Shown here piece by piece: positions 56,313 to 64,000 of a stretch of 64,000 nt of DNA (positions are counted from its first letter, which is position 1; every line of letters starts with the position of its first letter). A program made the position numbers and the translations under genes. The DNA is from Planctomycetota bacterium. GTDB lineage: Bacteria > Planctomycetota > PLA2 > JAEUHO01. The stretch lies in NCBI GenBank assembly GCA_030066775.1, contig JASJAY010000002.1, positions 1 through 64,000 of the forward strand, given 5' to 3'. The notes under the pieces are model-generated. The model saw only the letters and a list, made by a program, of their open reading frames with translations. It made no database searches and was not told the DNA's origin.

Positions 56313-57080
56313 ATGCACACCTTCTCCGTTGCCGGATCCGACGGCCGCGCCGTGCGCGCGGTGGCCCACGGCCCCGAGGACGCCCCTGCGGTGCTGATTG
56401 CGCATGGGTTCAAGGGCTTCAAGGACTGGGGCATGTTCCCGTGGATGGCCGAGCGGCTGGGCGCGGCGGGATTGCGCGCGATCCGGTTCGACTTCTCGCA
56501 CAACGGCGTCGAGGAGACGGACTTCGATCGGCTCGACCTGTTCCTGCTGGACACGCCCACCCGTCACCAGGAAGACCTGCGCGCGCTGGCCGATGCGATC
56601 GAAGGACCGTTCGGCCTGCTCGGCCACAGCCGCGGCGGCGGCGACGCGATCCTGTTCGCCGCGGGGGAGCCGCGGGTACAGGCCGTCGCGACGCTGGCCG
56701 CGGTCGCGACCACGGTCTTCGAGCCCCCGGACTGGGAGGATCAGCTCCGCGGGCAGGGCTACTACGGCATGCCCAATGCGCGCACGAAGCAGCTGATGCC
56801 GATCGGCCGGCATGCGTTCGAGAGCGGGCGGGCCTGGTCGATCGAGGACGCGGCGCGCGAGCTGGACCGGCCGGTGCTGTTGATCCACGGCACCGCCGAC
56901 GAGTCGGTGGCCCCTGGATCGATGGACCAGCTCGCAGCCTGGTGCAAGTCCGCGGAGACGCTGCCGATCGAGGGCGCCGGGCACACGTTCGGCGCGGTGC
57001 ATCCGTTCCAGGGATCCACCGCTGACCTCGAGACGGCGCTCGATCGCGTGGCGACGTTCTTCCAGGCGCACCTGATGTGA
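56313..57080 (+). CDS. Alpha/beta hydrolase
   Basis: The 255-residue protein has the fold's elements: LIAHGFKGFKDWG near the oxyanion site, nucleophile elbow GHSRGG (Ser106), IHGTADESV with the acid, and GAGHTFG with the catalytic His. The family includes dienelactone hydrolase- and esterase-like enzymes. The substrate cannot be predicted. It lies between a beta-helix protein and the convergent peroxiredoxin. Confidence 0.88.
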   Translation: MHTFSVAGSDGRAVRAVAHGPEDAPAVLIAHGFKGFKDWGMFPWMAERLGAAGLRAIRFDFSHNGVEETDFDRLDLFLLDTPTRHQEDLRALADAIEGPFGLLGHSRGGGDAILFAAGEPRVQAVATLAAVATTVFEPPDWEDQLRGQGYYGMPNARTKQLMPIGRHAFESGRAWSIEDAARELDRPVLLIHGTADESVAPGSMDQLAAWCKSAETLPIEGAGHTFGAVHPFQGSTADLETALDRVATFFQAHLM

Positions 57081-57082
57081 GA

Positions 57083-57115
57083 ACGGGGCCCGCCGACGCC
57101 GTCGGCGGACCCCGT
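57083..57115. terminator. Inverted repeat between convergent hydrolase and peroxiredoxin genes
   Basis: The arms 57083-57097 and 57101-57115 pair at 14 of 15 positions around a 3-nt loop. It starts 2 bp after the hydrolase stop (57080) and is 28 bp from the peroxiredoxin stop (57144), so it may end both transcripts. Confidence 0.8.
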
Positions 57116-57143
57116 AGTGGGATTCAGGCGAGACGCGTACGCG

Positions 57144-57767
57144 TCAGGCGGTCTGGCCCTCGGTGAGCGCCTCGTGCACGCGGCCGACCATCTCGGGGCC
57201 GGGGCGCAGCGTGGCGTCGCCGTCGTCCTTCCACTTGGACGGGCAGCCCTCGTCGGGCTTGCGGGCGAGGTAGAGGTTCGCCTTGAAGCGACGCATGAGC
57301 TCGTCGATGTTGCGGCCCATGTTGTAGAAGTTGACCTCGCTGTTCAGCAGCTGCCCCTCGGGACTGATGATGAACGTGCCACGGAGGTTCAGGCCGCTGC
57401 CTTCGTCGTAGACGCCGAACAGGCGGCCGATCCGGCCCGTGGGATCGGCACCCATGGCGAAGCCCACGTCGGCGAGCTCCTTCTCGTCGCGCTGCCACGC
57501 GAGGTGCACGAACTCGGTGTCATTGCTGATCGTCACGATGTCGGCGCCGAGACGCTTGAAGCGCTCGTGCTGCTCTGCCAGAGCAGCGAACTCGGTCGCT
57601 CACACGAAGGTGAAGTCGGCCGGATAGAAGAAGAGGATCGACCAGCGACCGTTCTGCTTCTGCTCGGACAGACTGAACTTGCCGAAGGCATGCTTCGTGG
57701 GCTCGTAGGTGTTGATCTCGAAGTCAGGGACCATATCGCTGACGCCGAGGGGACGCGGGGTATCCAT
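57144..57767 (-). CDS. Selenocysteine peroxiredoxin (AhpC/Prx1 type), TGA recoded
   Basis: Read through the TGA at 57602-57600, this gives 207 residues from ATG 57767, six bases after AAGGAG. It has all AhpC/Prx1 hallmarks: ILFFYPADFTFV-U-ATEF, where U (codon 56) is the peroxidatic position normally Cys; LGADIVTISNDTEFVHLAW; GADPTGRIGRLFGVYDEGSGLNLRGTF; and the resolving Cys175 in EGCPSKW. It would reduce peroxides through a selenol. A perfect 8-bp hairpin with loop GGC begins 12 nt after the TGA. Without recoding the gene would be a short N-terminal fragment plus a headless C-terminal fragment. Confidence 0.92.
57569..57587 (-). promoter_or_regulatory. Candidate bacterial SECIS hairpin for the peroxiredoxin gene
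   Basis: On the minus strand GCTGCTCT (57587-57580) pairs perfectly with AGAGCAGC (57576-57569); the loop is GGC. The loop starts 20 nt after the TGA. The first loop base is G, as in known bacterial SECIS elements. It lies within coding sequence. Confidence 0.8.
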
Positions 57768-57887
57768 CGGTAGCTCCTTTTGGTGTGCGGGCAGGGTAGC
57801 CGACCTGATCCGCGGCGCTTCTTTTATCGGATCGATCGATCACTGGTGATTATCAGCGTGATCGACCCGCCCGGGCGCGCGACGGCG

Positions 57888-58718
57888 CTATCGATCCGCG
57901 AGGAAGGCCGCGACCGCGCGCCAGTAGGCATCGCCTTCGGCGAACCAGATGTCGTTGTGCCCGCGGCCCGGGAAGGTCACGAGCTGCTTCGGCTCGACGG
58001 CCCGTGCGTAGAGCGCGCGCGCGTGCTTGGGCGTGATGATGCGATCCGCCTCGCCGTGCAGCATCAAGAGCGGACACCCGATCGATGCGATCTTGGACGC
58101 ATTGTCGAAGCGGTCGCGCATGAGCCACAGGGCCGGAAGGAAGGGGTAGGCGTCCTGCCCCACCCGGGCCACGGATGTGGGCGCGGCCGTCAGGATCAGG
58201 CCGGCCGCGTCGTGCCGGCGCGCGATCTCCACCGCCACCCCCGTGCCGACGCTGGAGCCGGCGAGGACGATGGGCCCCTTCGTGACCTCCCGGATGTAGG
58301 CCCACGCCGCCTCGCCGTCGAGGTAGAGCCCCTCTTCCGACGGCGAGCCCTCGCTGCCGCCGTAGCCACGGTAGTCGGGGACGCAGGCGCTCCAGCCCAG
58401 CTCGCGGATGCGGCGCATCCAGAACAGGCGATCGCCGCGATTGCCCGCGTTGCCGTGGAAGAGGAGCACCGTGCCGCGGGCAGCCGGGACGGGCCAGTAC
58501 CAGGTCTCGATGCGCACGCCGTCGGATGCCTCGAGCACGACGTTCACGAGACCCGCCGCGGCCTCGACCTCGGGAATCGTCGGCGCGGCCGTGGTCGGCA
58601 GGAAGAGCAGGCGCCGCTGGAAGAGCCACGCCAGCGCACAGATCACGGCATAGACGATCAGCAGCGCCAGGAGGACGCGCCGAACGGGCCCTGAGAGGAA
58701 GGTGCTCAGCTTGGCCAC
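57888..58718 (-). CDS. Membrane-anchored alpha/beta hydrolase
   Basis: The 276-residue protein starts at GTG 58718, inside the last codons of the upstream glycosyltransferase. An N-terminal anchor (VLLALLIVYAVICALAWLF) is followed by a hydrolase domain with LLFHGNAGNRGDRLFW, YRGYGGSEGSP, nucleophile elbow GSSVGTG, HGEADRIITP with the acid, and GHNDIW with the catalytic His. It resembles the BEM46/YheT-like class of anchored hydrolases. Last gene of the second LPS operon; substrate unknown. Confidence 0.85.
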   Translation of the reverse strand: MAKLSTFLSGPVRRVLLALLIVYAVICALAWLFQRRLLFLPTTAAPTIPEVEAAAGLVNVVLEASDGVRIETWYWPVPAARGTVLLFHGNAGNRGDRLFWMRRIRELGWSACVPDYRGYGGSEGSPSEEGLYLDGEAAWAYIREVTKGPIVLAGSSVGTGVAVEIARRHDAAGLILTAAPTSVARVGQDAYPFLPALWLMRDRFDNASKIASIGCPLLMLHGEADRIITPKHARALYARAVEPKQLVTFPGRGHNDIWFAEGDAYWRAVAAFLADR

Positions 58719-59830
58719 GTTGCCGCCCGCACCTCGTCCAAGGCCTCGAGGAAGCGCGCGGCGACCCGCGGTGCGTCGTAGCGCTCGCGCGCGCGGTCCT
58801 CGGCGGCCGCCCCCATCGTGCGCAGGCGATCCCGATCCTGGACGAAGGCCGCCATGGCGTCGGCCCACGCCGCGGGGGTCTCCTCGGCCACCACGCGTCC
58901 CGTCACGCCGTCCTCCACGATCGACGGCAGCGGGGCCCGCGCCGTCACGAGGCTCGGCACCCCGAGGGCCATGCCCTCACGCAGGGCGCGGCATGTCGGA
59001 TCGCTGCCCGGCACGAGGAAGATCTGCGCATCGAGCGCCGCGAGGGTCGATGCATAGTCGATGCCGCGCAGGTAGCCGGGAAAGCGCACGACGTCCTGGA
59101 GACCCAGCTCCTGCACCGGCTGGTGCGCGACCGTGGCCTGGTTCGTGCCGCGGCCGATCGCGGCGAGACGGAAGGCAAGGCCCTCCTGCTTCAGCTTCGC
59201 GACCGCCTCCCACAAGAGCTCGAACCGCCGGTGGGTCTGCATCCGCGCGACGATGCCGAAGAGGAAGGCGTCGGGCGCGACCTCGAGTGTCTCGCGCGCA
59301 CCGCTCCAGTCGCCCGCCTCCGCGCGCAGCGTGTCGATCGAGAGCGCCGGGTCGAGCCGGCGGATCTCGAACGGGGCTTCGGCCGGCGGCGTTTCCGGCA
59401 GGAACGCGAACACGAGGTCGGTGGGCTCCCGCGGCGCCGTCTCGACGACCTCGGCAATCGGCTGGAACGCGAGGCGCACGAGGGTGGGCGCGCGCTTGCC
59501 CTGCCGCGCGCGCGCGGCGATGCGGTGGTCGTTCTGGAGCGTCGTGATGACGGCGTCGTAGGAGACCTCCGCCAGATGGCGGCGCAGCCGCCGGGCGTCG
59601 CGTCGATCGCGCAGGAAGAACCGATGCTTGTCGAGCGCCAGGCCGATGTCGACGACCTCCAGCCCGCGCGCGGCGGCGGCCTCCGCGGCGCCGTTGTTGC
59701 GACCGCGCGGCGCGCGACCGTAGATCACGCGCACGCTGTGCCCCTTCGCCCGGACGGCCGCGGCCAGGTCCAGGCTCGGCTCTACGGGCCCGGTGCGCTT
59801 CCAGTTGCTCAGGGTCCAGAGCAGGTTCAT
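58706..59830 (-). CDS. GT4-type glycosyltransferase
   Basis: The 374-residue protein begins MNLLWTLSNWKRTGPVEPSL, a GT-B start. The C-terminal domain has FGIVARMQTHRRFELLWEAV, VRFPGYLRG and GSDPTCRALREGMALGVPSLV, the E-x7-E-type donor region of GT4. Its ATG overlaps the stop of the double-kinase gene (ATGA), so it belongs to the coupled LPS operon. Confidence 0.88.
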   Translation of the reverse strand: MNLLWTLSNWKRTGPVEPSLDLAAAVRAKGHSVRVIYGRAPRGRNNGAAEAAAARGLEVVDIGLALDKHRFFLRDRRDARRLRRHLAEVSYDAVITTLQNDHRIAARARQGKRAPTLVRLAFQPIAEVVETAPREPTDLVFAFLPETPPAEAPFEIRRLDPALSIDTLRAEAGDWSGARETLEVAPDAFLFGIVARMQTHRRFELLWEAVAKLKQEGLAFRLAAIGRGTNQATVAHQPVQELGLQDVVRFPGYLRGIDYASTLAALDAQIFLVPGSDPTCRALREGMALGVPSLVTARAPLPSIVEDGVTGRVVAEETPAAWADAMAAFVQDRDRLRTMGAAAEDRARERYDAPRVAARFLEALDEVRAATWPS

Positions 59831-61443
59831 TCGATCGGCTCGTCCACCACGACGATCTTCTGCGCGAGCTCCCCTGCGACCGCACGCGCCACCGCCCGCT
59901 CGTCCAGCACCAGGCCGAGCGCCGCTTGATAGCGCCGGAACCAGCGCAGCCGGTCGGTACGGGTCACGTCGCGCGGGATGGACGCCGCAAGCTGGGCCAG
60001 GTTCTTGATCCGACGCCGCTCGGCGACCGGGCGCCCGCCGACGAGCACGCGATCCGTGTCGATGAGCCAGAAGACGTGGCGCGCGCCCGACGCGTCGACG
60101 CGCACGTTCACGCCCTTCAGGTCGCCGTGGTAGACGCCGCGCCGGTGCAGCGTGCCCAGCCAGTCGGCGCTGTCGCGCAGCAGGCTCCGCGCCGAATCCG
60201 GGTCGCCGCTGCGGAACGTGTCCCGGGCGAGGAGATCGAGGCGCGCGTATGCAGAGAGATCCGTGAAGAGCGAGAACACGCGACCCCGGCGGCGCAGGTA
60301 CGCCAAGGGCTGGGCCGCGTGGACGCCGAGGAACGCGAGGCGATGGGCGTTGCCGTAGGCGTGCCGATGGCGGTCGGGGGCCAGGCGGTCCTTCAGCCGG
60401 CCGAGCCAGTCCGCGGGGATCGTCTCCTTCACGACGAGGTCGCCGTGCACGGTCACGAGCCCCTTGCGACCGCGCTTGGCGACCCGCGCGTCGTCCAGGG
60501 CCAATGCCGTCTCGTGCTCGCGCAGGGCGTCCTCGAGGCGCTCGAGGGTCAGCCGCCGGGAGCGGTAGCCGCGGCCGGCGCCGACGTCGCGCGTGTAGCT
60601 CGTGCTCTCCTTGAAGCAGCGCTTCGCGCGACTCGCGAGCCAGCGCGTGTGGATCCGGCGTCGGACCCGCTCGACGCGTGCGTAGAACGCGCGGCGCACG
60701 TCACGCGACGCCCCCTCGCCGAGGTACGCGCCGACGAGCCGCAGGCGGGCGCCGGCGTGGACCTGGTCCTGGATCGAGTGGAGCCATTTGCCGAGGGCCG
60801 CCGCGCGGCGCGCGCGGCCGAGCGGTGCGCCCATCCGCGCGCGGTGGAGGTCCACGATCGTCATCGCGCGGACGTCGCCGGGGCCGGGCTTCACGAGGAT
60901 GTTGCCGGCGTGCAGGTCACGGTGGTCGAAGCCGCGGTCGTGCATGGCGCGGATGAGGCCGACGGCACGGCGCAGCAGGGCGCGCTGCTTCGCGCGCGGC
61001 TGGTCCTCGCAGAGCGCCTCGTCGAGGCGCTTCACCCCGTCGAGGAACTCGCCCACGAAGAAGGCCCCCGAGAGCGTGCCGGCCGTGCGCGCTTCGCCGT
61101 AGGCGAACGGGCGCGGGACGGGGATGCCGATCGCGGCCAGGTGGCGCGCGATCGCCCACTCCGTACGCGCGCGGCTCGGCTTGAACCACGAGAGCAGCCG
61201 TTCGCCCAGGCCGCGCGCCCGGTGCACCTTCACCAGCAGCGCGCGACCTTCGCGAACCGGCACGCGGCTCGTCACGCGGTAGCGGTTCTCGCTGAGGATG
61301 CGGCCCGCGCGGGCGCGCGCCTCCGGCGCGGCCAGGAGCTCCGCCAGCAGCACGCGCTCCACGTCGCGCTCGAGCAGGCCGCGATACGGCGGGGCCTCGA
61401 AGTCGCGGACGGAGCCGGAGGAGGGCATGGCGATCCGGCTCAT
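59827..61443 (-). CDS. Protein with two tandem LPS-kinase (WaaP/KdkA-like) domains
   Basis: The 538-residue protein starts at ATG 61443, overlapping the upstream GT2 stop (ATGA). The first domain (about 1-260) has LLVKVHRARG, HDRGFDHRDLHAGNILVK and TIVDLHRAR. The second (about 290-538) has LVVKETIPADW, LHRRGVYHGDLKGVNVRV and WLIDTDRV. Both keep the catalytic Asp and the metal Asp. The family phosphorylates sugar units of LPS. Two such domains in one chain is unusual and may give two phosphorylation sites or one regulatory domain. Confidence 0.85.
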   Translation of the reverse strand: MSRIAMPSSGSVRDFEAPPYRGLLERDVERVLLAELLAAPEARARAGRILSENRYRVTSRVPVREGRALLVKVHRARGLGERLLSWFKPSRARTEWAIARHLAAIGIPVPRPFAYGEARTAGTLSGAFFVGEFLDGVKRLDEALCEDQPRAKQRALLRRAVGLIRAMHDRGFDHRDLHAGNILVKPGPGDVRAMTIVDLHRARMGAPLGRARRAAALGKWLHSIQDQVHAGARLRLVGAYLGEGASRDVRRAFYARVERVRRRIHTRWLASRAKRCFKESTSYTRDVGAGRGYRSRRLTLERLEDALREHETALALDDARVAKRGRKGLVTVHGDLVVKETIPADWLGRLKDRLAPDRHRHAYGNAHRLAFLGVHAAQPLAYLRRRGRVFSLFTDLSAYARLDLLARDTFRSGDPDSARSLLRDSADWLGTLHRRGVYHGDLKGVNVRVDASGARHVFWLIDTDRVLVGGRPVAERRRIKNLAQLAASIPRDVTRTDRLRWFRRYQAALGLVLDERAVARAVAGELAQKIVVVDEPIE

Positions 61444-62243
61444 CCCTCGCGCCTCGCCTGCTTGTCGCGCCGCACCAGATCCCAGAGCTTGGCGTACTTG
61501 AGGAAGCCGGCGTACGCGTGCAGCACGGCCACGATCAGGCCCGCCTTGCCGTCGAGGAAGCCGCCTCGCAGCACGTACATGTGCAGGAACCGCCAGGGCG
61601 GCTTGAAGATGACGGAGGGCAGCGCGACGCGCTTGCCGCGATCGAAGAGCTGCTGCGCGCCCACCGCCGTGAAGCGGTTCATCTGCCGCAGATGGTCGTC
61701 GATCGAGCGGTAGGTGAAGTGCTCCAGGTTGCCCTGGCGGATGCGGGCGACGCGCGCGTCGGTCTCCACGCGATCGTGGGGATCGATGCCGCCCCAGCGC
61801 GCGTGTGCGCGGTGGAAGAGGCGGGTACGCCACTCGGGATACCAGCCGCCGTGCTGGATCCAGCGGCCGAGGTAGAAGACGCGGCGCGTCATGTCATAGG
61901 CGCGCGGGCTGTCGGCCTGACCCAACGCCCCGTCGCGCAGGGCCTCGATCGCGGCGCGCAAGGGGGGGTCGACGCGCTCGTCCGCGTCGAGCGACAGGAT
62001 CCAGTCGTGGGTCGCGGCCTCGACCGCGCGGTTCTTCTGCGCGACCCAGCCGGGCCAGTCGGTCTCGATGACGCGCGCGCCGGCATCACGGCAGAGGTCG
62101 GGCGTGCCGTCCGTGCTGCCGGAGTCGAGGACCACGATCTCGTCGCAGAACGCCACGCTCTCGAGGCACGGACCGATGCGGTCCGCCTCGTCCTTGGCGA
62201 TGATGCAGGCCGAGATCCGAACGTGGTCGCCGGCCCCTGTCAC
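61440..62243 (-). CDS. WaaE/KdtX-like GT2 glycosyltransferase (LPS core)
   Basis: The 267-residue protein starts at GTG 62243, overlapping the upstream TGA (GTGA), with GGAG eight bases before. It has ISACIIAKDEADRIGPCLES, DEIVVLDSGSTDGT and WILSLDADERV, and RTRLFHRAHARWGGIDPHDRVE. The start IIAKDEADRI and the DADERV site are typical of WaaE/KdtX enzymes that add glucose to the LPS inner core. Confidence 0.9.
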   Translation of the reverse strand: MTGAGDHVRISACIIAKDEADRIGPCLESVAFCDEIVVLDSGSTDGTPDLCRDAGARVIETDWPGWVAQKNRAVEAATHDWILSLDADERVDPPLRAAIEALRDGALGQADSPRAYDMTRRVFYLGRWIQHGGWYPEWRTRLFHRAHARWGGIDPHDRVETDARVARIRQGNLEHFTYRSIDDHLRQMNRFTAVGAQQLFDRGKRVALPSVIFKPPWRFLHMYVLRGGFLDGKAGLIVAVLHAYAGFLKYAKLWDLVRRDKQARREG

Positions 62244-63154
62244 GTGCGGCTCCGAAGCATCGGGGGCGGCTCGTCGCCGTAGGCCCGCCAACCGGTCCAG
62301 GGGCGGTTCTCGCCGATCAGGCGCCACCACGCCATGCGTAGCGAGAGCCCGCGACGCAGCCGCGACCGCACGCGCTCGAGCCACTCGTGCGCGGCGTCCA
62401 GGCTGCCGGCGTATCCCTCGAGAAAGCGCAACGACTCGCGCCGCCCGGTGGTGAGGCCCTTCATGCGGTGCTTCTCGATCCCGCGGCCCATGCGCGCGAG
62501 GTCGCGGATGCGGGCGCTCTCCGGCAGCGGGTGGTCGAGGGCGTGGGCCTTGTCGAGGTCGAGCACCAGCACCTTGCCTTCGCTGGTGAGCAGCAGGTTC
62601 TTGAGGTGCAGGTCGGGATGCGAGACGCCCTCGTCGTGCAGACGCCGCACCGCACGCCCCGCCCGCCGCAGGACCTCTTGCGACGAGAGCCCGGTCTCCA
62701 GCGGCACGCCGTAGGACCACGCCTCGAGGTCGACCGAGCGCGGCACCTCGTGCGTGAGCAGGAACCCGCGCCAGCCGAGCGCGCCGCGCAGCACGACGCA
62801 GCCGACCGCCTCCGTGACGGGCACGTTCACGGCGTGGAGCCGGCGGTGCAGGACGAGCTCCATGAGCGGCCGCCAGCGACCGAAGAAGCGCCGTCCGCGC
62901 ACGAAGCGCAGGAGGCCGCCCTTGCGGTACTCGCGAACCAGGACCGTGCCGAGCTCCGACTCGAGCTGCGTCAGCGGGCGGCGGCCGCCCCGGGTGGAGG
63001 CCGGCAGCGCATCGGGATGCGCGGCCACGCCGCGCACGGCGATGTCGTATCCCGGCAGGCACGCGAGCACCTCGCGTCGATCGACGCGCAGCTGGATCCC
63101 GTCGGGCACCTCGTACCGGCGCCGCACCTCCCTGGTCAGCTCGGATTCGGCCAC
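62240..63154 (-). CDS. KdkA-like LPS kinase
   Basis: The 304-residue protein has VREYRKGGLLR as the nucleotide-binding segment, VSHPDLHLKNLLLTSEG as the catalytic loop and VLDLDKAHAL as the metal-binding aspartate. This set fits KdkA (Kdo kinase) better than WaaP. It is the first gene of the coupled operon of LPS kinases and transferases (62240-57888). The exact acceptor sugar is inferred. Confidence 0.82.
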   Translation of the reverse strand: MAESELTREVRRRYEVPDGIQLRVDRREVLACLPGYDIAVRGVAAHPDALPASTRGGRRPLTQLESELGTVLVREYRKGGLLRFVRGRRFFGRWRPLMELVLHRRLHAVNVPVTEAVGCVVLRGALGWRGFLLTHEVPRSVDLEAWSYGVPLETGLSSQEVLRRAGRAVRRLHDEGVSHPDLHLKNLLLTSEGKVLVLDLDKAHALDHPLPESARIRDLARMGRGIEKHRMKGLTTGRRESLRFLEGYAGSLDAAHEWLERVRSRLRRGLSLRMAWWRLIGENRPWTGWRAYGDEPPPMLRSRT

Positions 63155-63236
63155 GCCCCCATCGTCGCAGGGAGTCGGGGAGACGCGAAGCTCTCGACCG
63201 CGGCAGAGGCCACGGCGCGCGACGGAAGCGCTACTT

Positions 63237-64000
63237 CTACTTCTTGGCGAGCTTCTTCTGGATCTCGGGAATGATGTCGCGCACCGCCGGGTCGTCGCCG
63301 CCGCGCTGGACGTACTCGAGGTAGTACTTCAGCGCCTTCTCCAGGTCCTCGGTCTCGTACATCGAGATGTCGGCGATGGCGATGAGCACGTCGAGGTCCT
63401 CGGGGTCCAGCGTGCTGGACTTCTCGAGCGCCTTGACGGCATCCTCCCAGCGCTTCATCTGGGAGAGCGTGTAGCCCATGCCGCGCCAGGCGAAGAAGGA
63501 CTTCTCGTCGAGCTCGATGGCCTTCTGGTACCAGCGCAGCGCGTCCTTCCACTTCTTCTGGAAGTAGTGGTTGTCCGCGATCCAGGTCGTCAGCTGGGCG
63601 TCCTTGGGCGCGAGGTCGTGCGCCTCCAGCAGGTACCTGAGCGCCTTCGGGAACGTGCCCAGGGACTCGTAGTCGAACGCGCAGTTCACGAGCGCGCGGA
63701 AGTTCTTCTCCATGCCTTCGGTGGACAGGATCTTCTCGTAGACCTTGATGCCCTCGCTGTACTTGGCCTGCGCGTCGTAGGTTGCGCCCAGGTTGAGCTG
63801 CGCCGTGACGAAGTCGGCCTTCAGGTCCATTGCCTTCTTGAACTGGACCTGCGCGTCCGAGATGCGGCCTTGCTTGAACATGACGTAGCCGAGCGAGTTG
63901 ATCGCCATGTGGTTCGACGGGTCGATGCTGGCGACCTCGGCGTACTGCGCCTCCGACTGCTCGTACTTCTCCTGCAGCTCGTAGAGCCAGCCGAGACCGT
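63237..64000 (-). CDS. TPR-repeat protein, C-terminal part (starts outside the window)
   Basis: The frame is open to the window edge and gives at least 254 residues. Many TPR units are visible (NSLGYVMFKQGRISDAQVQFKKAM, NLGATYDAQAKYSEGIKVYEKIL, YLLEAHDLAPKDAQLTTWIADN, WRGMGYTLSQMKRWEDAVKALEKS). TPRs are protein-protein binding scaffolds. The N-terminus is missing, so localisation is unknown. It ends 82 bp before the KdkA-like gene. Confidence 0.85.
   Translation of the reverse strand, partial: GLGWLYELQEKYEQSEAQYAEVASIDPSNHMAINSLGYVMFKQGRISDAQVQFKKAMDLKADFVTAQLNLGATYDAQAKYSEGIKVYEKILSTEGMEKNFRALVNCAFDYESLGTFPKALRYLLEAHDLAPKDAQLTTWIADNHYFQKKWKDALRWYQKAIELDEKSFFAWRGMGYTLSQMKRWEDAVKALEKSSTLDPEDLDVLIAIADISMYETEDLEKALKYYLEYVQRGGDDPAVRDIIPEIQKKLAKK

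Overview
The window is very GC-rich, densely coding DNA from a didermic bacterium. It has an LPS heptose, core and acyltransferase toolkit, many Sec-exported lipoproteins (several with a poly-Gly tract after the lipobox Cys), a squalene-cyclase-repeat secreted protein and a DUF1570-like secreted protein. Together these suggest a high-GC Planctomycetota-like lineage, possibly a metagenome-assembled genome. That assignment is inference: no rRNA, tRNA, CRISPR array or mobile element was seen.

Layout. 1-4103 (minus): a translationally coupled LPS operon with GmhB, a heptose cytidylyltransferase fused to an LPS kinase, a WaaP-like kinase and two glycosyltransferases. 4177-7876: secreted proteins of unknown function, including a 50-residue lipoprotein. 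7884-12681 (minus): HldE, a deoxyhypusine-synthase-like protein, a membrane protein and LpxL. 12801-20506 (plus): a complete F1Fo ATP synthase operon with two small AtpI/AtpZ-type genes in front and a strong hairpin between the c and b genes. 20519-27430: Aat, then three large cell-surface lipoproteins. 27437-36110 (minus): a probable long operon with a HEAT-like secreted protein, a UGA-containing redox protein, three V-ATPase stator/membrane-type subunits (no catalytic or rotor genes), an MCE-like anchored protein, a fused MlaF-MlaE ABC transporter and a membrane protein. 36148-40373: a divergent EF-G-like GTPase and an MsbA-like exporter. 40512-43886 (minus): four glycosyltransferases. 43962-49238: an anchored protein, an octaheme cytochrome lipoprotein, a second UGA-containing thioredoxin-like protein and a beta-barrel lipoprotein. 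49292-57080: a 1265-residue kinase/NTPase/TPR regulator, a secreted protein, a beta-helix protein and a hydrolase. 57144-57767 (minus): a peroxiredoxin with UGA at its peroxidatic position. 57888-63154 (minus): a second coupled LPS operon with kinases and glycosyltransferases. 63237-64000: the C-terminal part of a TPR protein.

The most striking feature is three genes in which an in-frame TGA stands exactly at a redox-active position (U-G-R-C, U-G-P-C and F-V-U-A-T-E). Each TGA is followed 20-25 nt later by a stem-loop whose apical loop begins with G, which is the architecture of a bacterial SECIS element. TGA is used as an ordinary stop in many other genes here, so this is local recoding to selenocysteine, not a changed genetic code. 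The genome should therefore carry selA, selB, selD and tRNA-Sec outside this window. Other unusual points are the cytidylyltransferase-kinase fusion, a gene with two LPS-kinase domains in tandem, the stator-only V-ATPase-like cluster joined to a lipid-transport module, and several long inverted repeats between genes.
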